DNA from: Allolobophora icterica | Taxonomy: Eukaryota > Annelida > Clitellata > Crassiclitellata > Lumbricidae | Assembly (NCBI GenBank): GCA_963556255.1 | Contig: OY744606.1 | Location: 77,993,141 to 78,057,140 of the forward strand | Length of the DNA stretch: 64,000 nt | Direction of reading: 5' to 3' | Notes under the pieces: generated by a model | What the model was told of the DNA's origin: nothing | The model's database searches: none | The model's input: only the letters and a program-made list of their open reading frames with translations | Position numbers and translations under genes: made by a program | Shown here: positions 45,842 through 51,946 of the stretch, piece after piece | How positions within the stretch are numbered: position 1 is the first letter of the stretch | Layout: each line of letters starts with the position of its first letter

Positions 45842-46393
45842 TCATTTGCGTCGCCGTCCAACACCCATCCCCAGCCTCGACTTCGCTGACATAATGGCCG
45901 ATACGAGCCGGGCATCTTTCTTCTCATAATCCGGAGTTTCATCGGTGAGTGCGATCTTCGACGCGGCTGCAGCGAGGATGTCATCTGCGTGGTTACGCCC
46001 TGGAGTATCTTTATGAACTGCGTAAGCCACATCGTGGTGGAGGCACGCACGGTCGAGCTGATTAACACCGTGATAGCGCTGTGACAGCCGTTTATCGAGT
46101 TTTGTGAATGGTCCACAGTAAGAGTACTTTCCCGTATTCTGAAAAGAACCTCCCGGATTATCTTCCGAAGACATACCGGATGGAAGACTCATATGCATCT
46201 CAGGCAGAGGAAGAGCGTTGAGGGCCCTATTCAGTAGAGAACCTCCAGTCTTTCGCACTTTAGAAGGCAAAATTTGGCTCTTCTTTGCACCGCAGACGGC
46301 ACAGGTTCCCTTCTTGGCTGGCCGACCGTTTCGTAACTCGACGATTGTTTCATTTGAAGTCTCAGTATGTTTCTTACATCGTAGGCAATACAT
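45842..46393 (-). CDS. Zinc-ribbon (DUF5679-like) plus phospholipase A2 protein
   Basis: The start was taken at the ATG at 46391-46393, giving 183 residues; an in-frame TTG 18 bp upstream is unlikely. The N-terminus has a zinc ribbon C3-x2-C6 ... C31-x2-C34. The C-terminal half has a calcium-loop motif YCGP (92-95) and the catalytic His-Asp in CLHHDVAY (120-121), with a further acidic pair ADD (136-138). This is the arrangement of the parvovirus-type virion phospholipase A2, used by those viruses to leave endosomes. A basic tail GVGRRRK ends it. The ribbon-phospholipase fusion is known in adintoviruses. It diverges from the ATPase gene, with 38 bp between start codons. Confidence 0.9.
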   Translation of the reverse strand: MYCLRCKKHTETSNETIVELRNGRPAKKGTCAVCGAKKSQILPSKVRKTGGSLLNRALNALPLPEMHMSLPSGMSSEDNPGGSFQNTGKYSYCGPFTKLDKRLSQRYHGVNQLDRACLHHDVAYAVHKDTPGRNHADDILAAAASKIALTDETPDYEKKDARLVSAIMSAKSRLGMGVGRRRK

Positions 46394-46431
46394 TGTTTTC
46401 GTTGAATACAATCATAACTCGTTGTCTCTAT
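46394..46431. promoter_or_regulatory. Divergent promoter region, 38 bp
   Basis: Only 38 bp separate the start codons of the phospholipase (minus) and ATPase (plus) genes. Promoters and leaders must therefore overlap the opposite coding regions. No TATA box is evident. Confidence 0.5.
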
Positions 46432-47118
46432 ATGGAAATAACAAATTTCGATCTCGAAGCCGACGATGGAAAAAAACACCACCATTGGCTGTTACCATCC
46501 AGCATACGGTGCATAATCTGTGGGCCTAGCGGATGTGGGAAAACAAACCTACTGCTTAACCTTCTGTTGAAGAAGGGGTACCTGCGTTTTGATCGGCTGT
46601 ATCTATACTCGAAGTCTCTGGGACAGGAAAAATATCAGTTCCTCCGGGACTGGATAACAGAACTCGAAAAAGTTGCCGGTAAGGAAGTGGCTTCCTTTCA
46701 CTCTTGCTCAGATGAAATAGTTCCAGTTGAATCATTAAATAAGAATGCCAGAAGCCTTCTAGTTTTCGATGACGTCATGCTTGAAAAACAGTCGCCCATC
46801 GAAAGGTATTTCACTATGGGTCGACACGGTGGCGCGGACTGCTTCTACTTAACACAGAATTATTTTCGAATTCCGAAGCAAGCGATCCGTGACAATGCTA
46901 ATCTTATAGTCCTCTTCAACCAAGACAGTAAAAATTTGCGAGCCATTCACGATACGTTCGTGGGGGGTGACATGTCTTTCGATGAGTTCCGTACGTTCTT
47001 CAGCGAGTGTGCTGCCCAGCCATATGGATTCGCAGTCATAGATTTGACGTCCAAAGTGTACGATGGAAAATATCGTTGCGGGTTCGATCGCTTCTATAAG
47101 CCCAAGGCAAGTATTTAA
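46432..47118 (+). CDS. Genome-packaging ATPase (A32/FtsK-HerA type)
   Basis: A 228-residue protein. The ATG at 46432 was chosen because the upstream in-frame stretch overlaps the phospholipase gene antisense and lacks homology. Walker A GPSGCGKT lies at 31-38 after a beta-strand (RCIIC), and Walker B SLLVFDDVM lies at 108-116. A downstream Gln/Asn sensor region (YLTQNYFRIP) and an arginine finger-like RDNAN follow. This is the standard Polinton ATPase, which would translocate DNA into the capsid. Length and motif order are as in the family. Confidence 0.95.
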   Translation: MEITNFDLEADDGKKHHHWLLPSSIRCIICGPSGCGKTNLLLNLLLKKGYLRFDRLYLYSKSLGQEKYQFLRDWITELEKVAGKEVASFHSCSDEIVPVESLNKNARSLLVFDDVMLEKQSPIERYFTMGRHGGADCFYLTQNYFRIPKQAIRDNANLIVLFNQDSKNLRAIHDTFVGGDMSFDEFRTFFSECAAQPYGFAVIDLTSKVYDGKYRCGFDRFYKPKASI

Positions 47119-47124
47119 AGACAT

Positions 47125-47225
47125 GATATAGGCAACATATAGTCGACATAGAAACACGATGTGGACAAAAGTTATCGTTACGGGCAACATATAGTCGACA
47201 TATAAACGCGATGTGGACAAAAGTT
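47125..47225 (+). repeat. Direct repeat duplicating a start-codon region
   Basis: GGCAACATATAGTCGACATA and AACRCGATGTGGACAAAAGTT occur at about 47131-47172 and again at about 47184-47225. The second copy holds the real ATG at 47211. The first gives an 11-codon upstream frame ending in TAG. Confidence 0.9.
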
Positions 47226-48314
47226 TCGTCTAAACAGGAGCGAGACGCGTTGACTCAGGACTATTTAGCTCGCAGAAATCGATTGAGACAGCGTTTCGTG
47301 GATGAGAAGCTCGGTGAAGCCAATCTTCAGTACGATGCGGCAAAGCTTTTCAAACCAATCGCCACAGCCACGGCTGAATCACAGGCGGCTACGTCTAAGG
47401 AGCTGCAGAAAGTTACCAGCGCTTTACAGGATTTGCCGGCGCAGATTTCAGAGTCTGCTAACTATAACCCGATAGCGGCTTTGTTCGGTGATTCCGCAGG
47501 AACAGCAGCTGCTCCAGCCCTTCCAGCGCTTCCAGCATCCCGAATTCCCCCCGCATTGTTAGTAGATCCAAACAAATATCTCAACGTCGCGGCAATCACA
47601 CGGCATGGGTTTAAACCTCCGAGCGAGCTCGATTTAGCCGACATTGCAGGTGCTGAAAAGATAATCGGTGAGGTAAATCACTATAATCGCCACACCCTGG
47701 GCAAAGAGAAAAGGAAAGCCAATAAGCAAGGAGACGAAGAAAAGGTAGATGAGGTGACTGCAGATATCGAAGCCCTAAGGGAATATAAAAAGCGAATCCA
47801 TACACTGCTAGCGGGCCACAGCCTCATCAAAAAGGGAAAGGGTTTCAGTGTCCCAGCCGTTCCCCTTAAATTACAAGGTAGCGCCTTGGGTGAGCTCTCC
47901 GTCGACCCCGTCGCGCTGTCTGCTGGTAGACTAAGAGTGTTTAAAGGTGGGAACCTCGTGCTCGAAGCTCCTGCCGATGAGTCATTGTTCGGCCTGTTAA
48001 CGAAACGCTTCGTTAAGACTAAGCAATATTCGCCTCAGGCAATTGAAACTTTCAAAAAGCTCGTACAGATGTCTGGTCTGCCTATTCATGGCCGGAAAAG
48101 TAAAAAGTTCCAGCTGATTCGAGGCGGTGCGGTGCAATTTTACAACGATCCAAACGCCCTGGTAGAGAGGTTGCAGCTTTTGGTGGCCTCTAAGGCCGCG
48201 GGAAACACTGGTCTCGGCAACGAAATCTCCGCCATTCTTGACGAGTTACTGCGTTCCGGTGCGATCTCCAAAGAGCTGGCACTCGAATTGAATAGAAACA
48301 TGCTCATAAAATAA
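47211..48314 (+). CDS. Conserved Polinton protein of unknown function, 367 aa
   Basis: The N-terminus is charged and coiled-coil-like (ERDALTQDYLARRNRLRQRF), followed by an Ala/Pro-rich linker (about 97-112). A helical, Lys-rich middle section (KEKRKANKQGDEEKVDEVTA) precedes a conserved C-terminal domain. That domain carries LFGLLTKRFVKTKQYSP, KSKKFQLI, then YNDPNALVERLQLLV and AGNTGLGNEISAILDELLR. The final motif recurs in Polinton-encoded proteins, I believe in the family called DUF8207, from memory and unverified. The position between ATPase and penton suggests a virion or assembly role; function unknown. The start region is duplicated. Confidence 0.8.
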   Translation: MWTKVSSKQERDALTQDYLARRNRLRQRFVDEKLGEANLQYDAAKLFKPIATATAESQAATSKELQKVTSALQDLPAQISESANYNPIAALFGDSAGTAAAPALPALPASRIPPALLVDPNKYLNVAAITRHGFKPPSELDLADIAGAEKIIGEVNHYNRHTLGKEKRKANKQGDEEKVDEVTADIEALREYKKRIHTLLAGHSLIKKGKGFSVPAVPLKLQGSALGELSVDPVALSAGRLRVFKGGNLVLEAPADESLFGLLTKRFVKTKQYSPQAIETFKKLVQMSGLPIHGRKSKKFQLIRGGAVQFYNDPNALVERLQLLVASKAAGNTGLGNEISAILDELLRSGAISKELALELNRNMLIK

Positions 48315-48324
48315 AATACACAAG

Positions 48325-49119
48325 ATGGAACGCTCGGAGAAACTACTCGAAGAAATTCGAGAACTTTTGCAGCCTAAGGAAAATTTTAGTATAGTTGTTT
48401 CCTCAGATACTACAGGGTGGACCACGGCTTTCTCACCACCGCTGTACCTGGATCCAAAAAGACGCTTTGAGCTTGCTTTGGTCAATCTTGAAACTTATAA
48501 TTCTATTCCGAACATTGACGGCTCAAATAACAAGTTCGTCTACAGCTCCACCAATGGACAGACGTGGAAGACGATCATTTTGCCAGACGGAAGCTACGAG
48601 ATCGCACAGATTAATGACGAAATCGGCCGCCAGTTAGAAAAGCAAAATCCGCCGCCGACAGGTGTTGTTCAACTCGGCTTTAATTCTCCTATTACTATAG
48701 GAGCCAACGCATCTACCCTACGCGCCTTCGTAAAGATAACGAATGCCCAATATATAGTAAATATGGCGCAATCTACTATCAGGCAAATGCTCGGTTTTAG
48801 CCCTCAGAGGCTTGGTATTGGTTATAAAGAGGGAGAAAATCCAGTCGATATTCTCCGGGTGGACACAATTCTGGTAAATTGTGATATTATCTCTGGATCG
48901 TATCGAAATGGTAGCCAGCTGCCAGTAATCTACAGTTTTTTCCCGGATGTGTCGCCCGGCTACAAGGTGATCGAGTCTCCGAAAAATCTGGTGTACCTAC
49001 CAGTTGCACCGGCTGGCAACGTACAGGGCATTCGTGTGTGGCTGACAGACCAGAATGGTGAACAATTAAACCTCCGCGGTGAGACAGTAACTATAAGGTT
49101 TCACATCCGCAGTGCGTAA
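48325..49119 (+). CDS. Penton (minor capsid) protein, single jelly roll
   Basis: A 264-residue beta-rich protein starting 10 bp after the previous stop. Features typical of Polinton/adintovirus pentons are YLDPKRRFELALVNLETYNS, SYEIAQINDEIG near the middle, and a C-terminal strand set with VWLTDQNGEQLNLRGETVTI ending RFHIRSA. It would form the five-fold vertices and hold the fibre. Its stop lies just upstream of the next gene's ATG. Confidence 0.92.
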   Translation: MERSEKLLEEIRELLQPKENFSIVVSSDTTGWTTAFSPPLYLDPKRRFELALVNLETYNSIPNIDGSNNKFVYSSTNGQTWKTIILPDGSYEIAQINDEIGRQLEKQNPPPTGVVQLGFNSPITIGANASTLRAFVKITNAQYIVNMAQSTIRQMLGFSPQRLGIGYKEGENPVDILRVDTILVNCDIISGSYRNGSQLPVIYSFFPDVSPGYKVIESPKNLVYLPVAPAGNVQGIRVWLTDQNGEQLNLRGETVTIRFHIRSA

Positions 49120-49141
49120 ATGTTCACACTTAAATATTCTA

Positions 49142-49573
49142 ATGTTGGTTCTTGGAATTAAAAAGCGGCGTCGTGTCGTGGGTGGTGGACTTTTCGACTG
49201 GATACCCAAAATCGCGGGCTTCCTTGGCCGTGCAGGCTCCTTCATCTCGGCTAATAAAGGTGTAATAACAAATGTTGCGGATGTAGTTGGTAATGTGGTG
49301 AAAGCTGGGGCCACAACAGCGTCTGCCGTCAGGCAGATCGTTGATGCCGTGAAAGCGAGACGCGCTGTTGCCGGCGCAAAAGCACCAATAGCGGTTCCCG
49401 CACCTTTGGAGAAGGCGCTCAGCGACAAGAGCATCGAGTACTTAAAACAACTGGCTGTAAGTCCGCCACCCGTTGTTCCGACAATGGCTGACATAAACAG
49501 CCGCATTGCTGGATCCGGTTTCAAAACTATAAAGCCGAGTCGTTGTGGTAGGGGTCTGTTTCTTGCAAAATGA
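49142..49573 (+). CDS. Adenovirus pVI-like membrane-lytic and protease-cofactor protein
   Basis: A 143-residue protein; the ATG at 49142 follows the penton stop. A short basic leader (KKRRR) is followed by VVGG|GLFDWIPKIAGFLG. This is an adenain-type cleavage site directly before an amphipathic helix, the layout of pVI, whose helix breaks endosomal membranes. Alanine-rich helices follow. Near the C-terminus IAGS|G (122-126) fits the (M/I/L)xGx|G consensus. Cleavage there would release an 18-residue peptide with Lys at 3 and 6 and Cys at position 10. In adenovirus the released pVI C-terminal peptide is the protease cofactor and bonds through such a cysteine. Similarity was judged by eye. Confidence 0.8.
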   Translation: MLVLGIKKRRRVVGGGLFDWIPKIAGFLGRAGSFISANKGVITNVADVVGNVVKAGATTASAVRQIVDAVKARRAVAGAKAPIAVPAPLEKALSDKSIEYLKQLAVSPPPVVPTMADINSRIAGSGFKTIKPSRCGRGLFLAK

Positions 49574-49687
49574 AAAAAAAATTTCCGACTAATTCACAAA
49601 ACGGAAAAAAAATGTTTAACCCACCACATATGAAATTCATTTGCAACATGATTAATAATTGAAGCTTGAACTTTTTTAGCTATAATA
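49574..49687. promoter_or_regulatory. Leader region of major capsid gene
   Basis: A 114-bp gap with two poly-A runs (A9 at about 49573, A8 at about 49604), then A/T-rich sequence to the capsid ATG. It is the longest gap in the structural cluster, so a promoter is likely, but no specific element is recognised. Confidence 0.35.
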
Positions 49688-50983
49688 ATGGCGGCATTTG
49701 ACGTGCCGAGTGAAATGTTGGACATCGCTTCGGCGGTACCCGATGATAATAGCATCGAATCGTTTGAATACCGCGAGTATGAATCACAAAACCCTGAGGC
49801 TATTAACAACGGTCAGGCCATACAGATAGACATCCAGAACCAAGACATTTTCACACAGCCTTCCAAGAGCTACCTTCTTGTGGAGGGCAGGATTACATCA
49901 ACTGGCGCGGCTTACATCGCAGACTCGTTGGTGTCATTCATCAACAATGCTATCCCGTACATGTTTTCTCAAATTCGATACCTGGCTAACAATACCGAGA
50001 TAGAGAATGTCATGTCACCTGGGCAAGCCACGACGATGAAAGGCATGCTGGTATACGGCGATGATTTTTCCAAAGGCGAAGGTTTAAACATGTGTTGGCA
50101 GAAGGACACGAGTGCGGCGGCGGCGGCTGCGAATATCGGCTTCGAGGCCCGTCGACTGATGATCATTGGAAAACCCGTCCCTATTGGAACGTTTTCATTC
50201 ATCGTTCCCTTAAGACATCTATTCGGTTTTTGCGATGATTATCACAAGGTCGTATACGGGATCAAACACTCTTTACTGCTGAGCCGGCAGGGGGACGCAG
50301 ACGCGATCTTCAAGGAAGCCGCTGCGGCCAATGGCCAGATCGCGCTGACTAAACTCTCCTGGTTCATGCCGCATATAATACCCGCTCTGGAGTATAAAAG
50401 CATGCTTATGAAGCAGATTGAAGCAAAGGTTAAGGTACCTGTGGCATTCCGCGCCATGCAATGCGACAACATTGCGGTGCCACGAGCGACGACTTTTTCC
50501 TGGCGTTTGAGTGTTAAGTCGGGCACGGAAAAGCCACGCTGGATTCTTGTTGCTTTTCAGACTGGAAAGAATGCACATCAAGGCCAGAATCCGGCACTGT
50601 TTGACCATGCACAGGTTCGCAACATATTCGCTATGCTCAACACCGATCGTTACCCGGTGGTTGACATGAATCTCGACTTCACCAAGAGGACAACTTCTCG
50701 CGCTTACAAGGCCCTACGTGACTTCAAGGAAGAATATTGCGGTATAGACGCGCGTGAATCGTCATGCCAACTGACACCAATGGAATTTGTAGATTTGTTT
50801 CCGATCTTCGTCCTGGACGTGCGCAGGCAATCCGAACGACTTAAAACCTCTGTACAGGACATACAAATCAAGGTGGACTTTAACGAAGGGGTACCAAATA
50901 ATACGACGGCATATGCCGTCCTGATCAGCGACCGACTCCTGAATTTTGAATCGGATGGCAGCAAATTCAACGTCGTCTACTAG
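49688..50983 (+). CDS. mcp: Major capsid protein (double jelly roll)
   Basis: At 431 residues this has the size of Polinton/adintovirus hexon-like capsid proteins. It starts MAAFDVPSEMLDIASAVPDD and contains the conserved early strand SFEYREYESQNPEAINNGQA. SKSYLLVEGRI and a mid-protein FIVPLRHLFGFCDDYHKVVY turn are typical, as are ETSRAYKALRDF-like and C-terminal YAVLISDRLLNFESDGSKF stretches. The trimer would form the pseudo-hexameric capsomer. Frame intact. Confidence 0.93.
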   Translation: MAAFDVPSEMLDIASAVPDDNSIESFEYREYESQNPEAINNGQAIQIDIQNQDIFTQPSKSYLLVEGRITSTGAAYIADSLVSFINNAIPYMFSQIRYLANNTEIENVMSPGQATTMKGMLVYGDDFSKGEGLNMCWQKDTSAAAAAANIGFEARRLMIIGKPVPIGTFSFIVPLRHLFGFCDDYHKVVYGIKHSLLLSRQGDADAIFKEAAAANGQIALTKLSWFMPHIIPALEYKSMLMKQIEAKVKVPVAFRAMQCDNIAVPRATTFSWRLSVKSGTEKPRWILVAFQTGKNAHQGQNPALFDHAQVRNIFAMLNTDRYPVVDMNLDFTKRTTSRAYKALRDFKEEYCGIDARESSCQLTPMEFVDLFPIFVLDVRRQSERLKTSVQDIQIKVDFNEGVPNNTTAYAVLISDRLLNFESDGSKFNVVY

Positions 50984-51040
50984 AAATCGGTTTTTCACAT
51001 TTAGATACAAGGCCCTCTTTTAGATATATTTTTTCCAAAA

Positions 51041-51547
51041 ATGAAAACTGAATACGTTGCGTTCGGCCTTTCACTGACCGAAGGGCAAAAGCAAACATTG
51101 GCTAAAGCTGCGCGCGCCGGCACTGGTGCCACGATCCGACTCGCTCATGGCCAGCTTCGTGGAGACGATAAGCTCGCGCTGACAAAAGTTCAAGCCGCCC
51201 GAATCGTGAAGAAGATTTCGGAAGGCGTTGGCATGGAGCTGAGATTCACCAAAACGCAATTGAAAAAGATGACTAAAATGGGTGGATTTCTTCCACTACT
51301 GGCTCTCCTCCCGCTGCTTTTTGGTGGGTTATCCGCGGCGGGTGCCGTGGCTGGTGGGACCGCTGGGGTAGTAAAGGCTGTGCAGAGCAAACAGGCCAGC
51401 GACGCTGCACTGGCGGAGGCGGCGCGTCACAATCGCGAACTCGAGGCCCAGGTCCGCGGGACTGGTTTATATCTCGGGCGTGAGACTCGTGGTGGTTGTT
51501 GCCCAATGTGTAAAGGATCGGGTCTCTACATCGGACAAAAAAACTAA
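51041..51547 (+). CDS. Hydrophobic virion protein upstream of protease (pX-like)
   Basis: 168 residues. The N-terminal third is basic and mixed (EGQKQTLAKAARAG, KVQAARIVKKI). A long hydrophobic, glycine-rich segment lies at 82-111 (GGFLPLLALLPLLFGG and on), followed by an Ala/Glu helix. A C-terminal tail carries two GxGLY(L/I)G motifs (140-146, 159-165) around CCPMC. Layout recalls small membrane/core proteins of adintoviruses (pX-like), an inference. Its last codons form an A AAA AAC slippery site immediately before TAA, so a fraction of ribosomes may continue into the protease frame. Confidence 0.75.
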   Translation: MKTEYVAFGLSLTEGQKQTLAKAARAGTGATIRLAHGQLRGDDKLALTKVQAARIVKKISEGVGMELRFTKTQLKKMTKMGGFLPLLALLPLLFGGLSAAGAVAGGTAGVVKAVQSKQASDAALAEAARHNRELEAQVRGTGLYLGRETRGGCCPMCKGSGLYIGQKN

Positions 51548-51581
51548 AACCTCTTAGCAACTTCGATATAGAGAAAGTTGC
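51538..51581 (+). promoter_or_regulatory. Predicted -1 ribosomal frameshift site
   Basis: The heptamer A AAA AAC occupies 51538-51544 in the correct register (CAA AAA AAC) and is followed directly by TAA. Slippage by -1 enters the protease frame at CTA (51544). Downstream, GCAACTT (51557-51563) and AAGTTGC (51575-51581) can pair. CTCT (51551-51554) and AGAG (51570-51573) could pair around them as an H-type pseudoknot beginning 6 nt after the heptamer. The short first stem is weak, so the structure is tentative. Confidence 0.7.
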
Positions 51582-51918
51582 CAGGGCGCTGCCGCATTTC
51601 CGCGGTGTTTTCATGCGAGATGGTCTGCATGCCGCGGCTCGTGAGAAGGAGTGTGGAGTTGTTAATTTAGATTCTGGTTCCGGCGATGGTACTCACTGGG
51701 TTGCCTATTGGATAGATGGGCCTACAGCCATCTATTTTGACAGTTATGGGCTGGATCCGCCTCTCGAAATTTCTCGATATTTAAAAAATCCTATAAGAAC
51801 TCAAACATTTCAGCTGCAGGGGCCCGATGATGTGGTATGTGGTCATCTCTGCCTGACCGTGCTAAGAGAGCTCGCTGCCGGAAAGAATTTTGAAGACATC
51901 GTGCTTGACCTATGTTAG
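51544..51918 (+). CDS. pro: Adenain-like maturation cysteine protease
   Basis: The plus-strand frame from 51514 to the stop at 51918 is open, and conserved-looking residues begin at once (LSNFDIEKVARALPHF, RGVFMRDGL). The first ATG, at 51613, would remove 23 of these, so the start here is the frameshift entry point. The C5/Ulp1 catalytic set is present: His51 (GTHWVAYW), Asp66 (YFDSYG), Gln92 (FQLQGPDD) and Cys99 (VVCGHLCL), counting from 51544. It would cleave capsid precursors, including the pVI-like protein. With 124 residues it is compact for the family. Expression as a fusion to the preceding virion protein would place it inside particles. Confidence 0.88.
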   Translation, partial: LKPLSNFDIEKVARALPHFRGVFMRDGLHAAAREKECGVVNLDSGSGDGTHWVAYWIDGPTAIYFDSYGLDPPLEISRYLKNPIRTQTFQLQGPDDVVCGHLCLTVLRELAAGKNFEDIVLDLC

Positions 51919-51946
51919 ACTTCCGTCACCTTTTTGTATATAAAAA

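Noticed and set aside
46394..46411. Longer phospholipase protein from a TTG start
   Set aside because: The ATG at 46391-46393 gives the usual zinc-ribbon start right before the first C-x2-C. The upstream codon is TTG.
46285..46431. ATPase N-terminal extension upstream of 46432
   Set aside because: It overlaps the phospholipase gene antisense and adds a basic stretch with no family match.
49112..49141. pVI-like protein starting at GTG inside the penton gene
   Set aside because: An ATG at 49142 directly after the penton stop is the better start.
51613..51918. Protease gene starting at the first ATG
   Set aside because: It would drop a conserved-looking N-terminal segment that is open and in frame upstream. 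Kept as a fallback if the frameshift is disproved.
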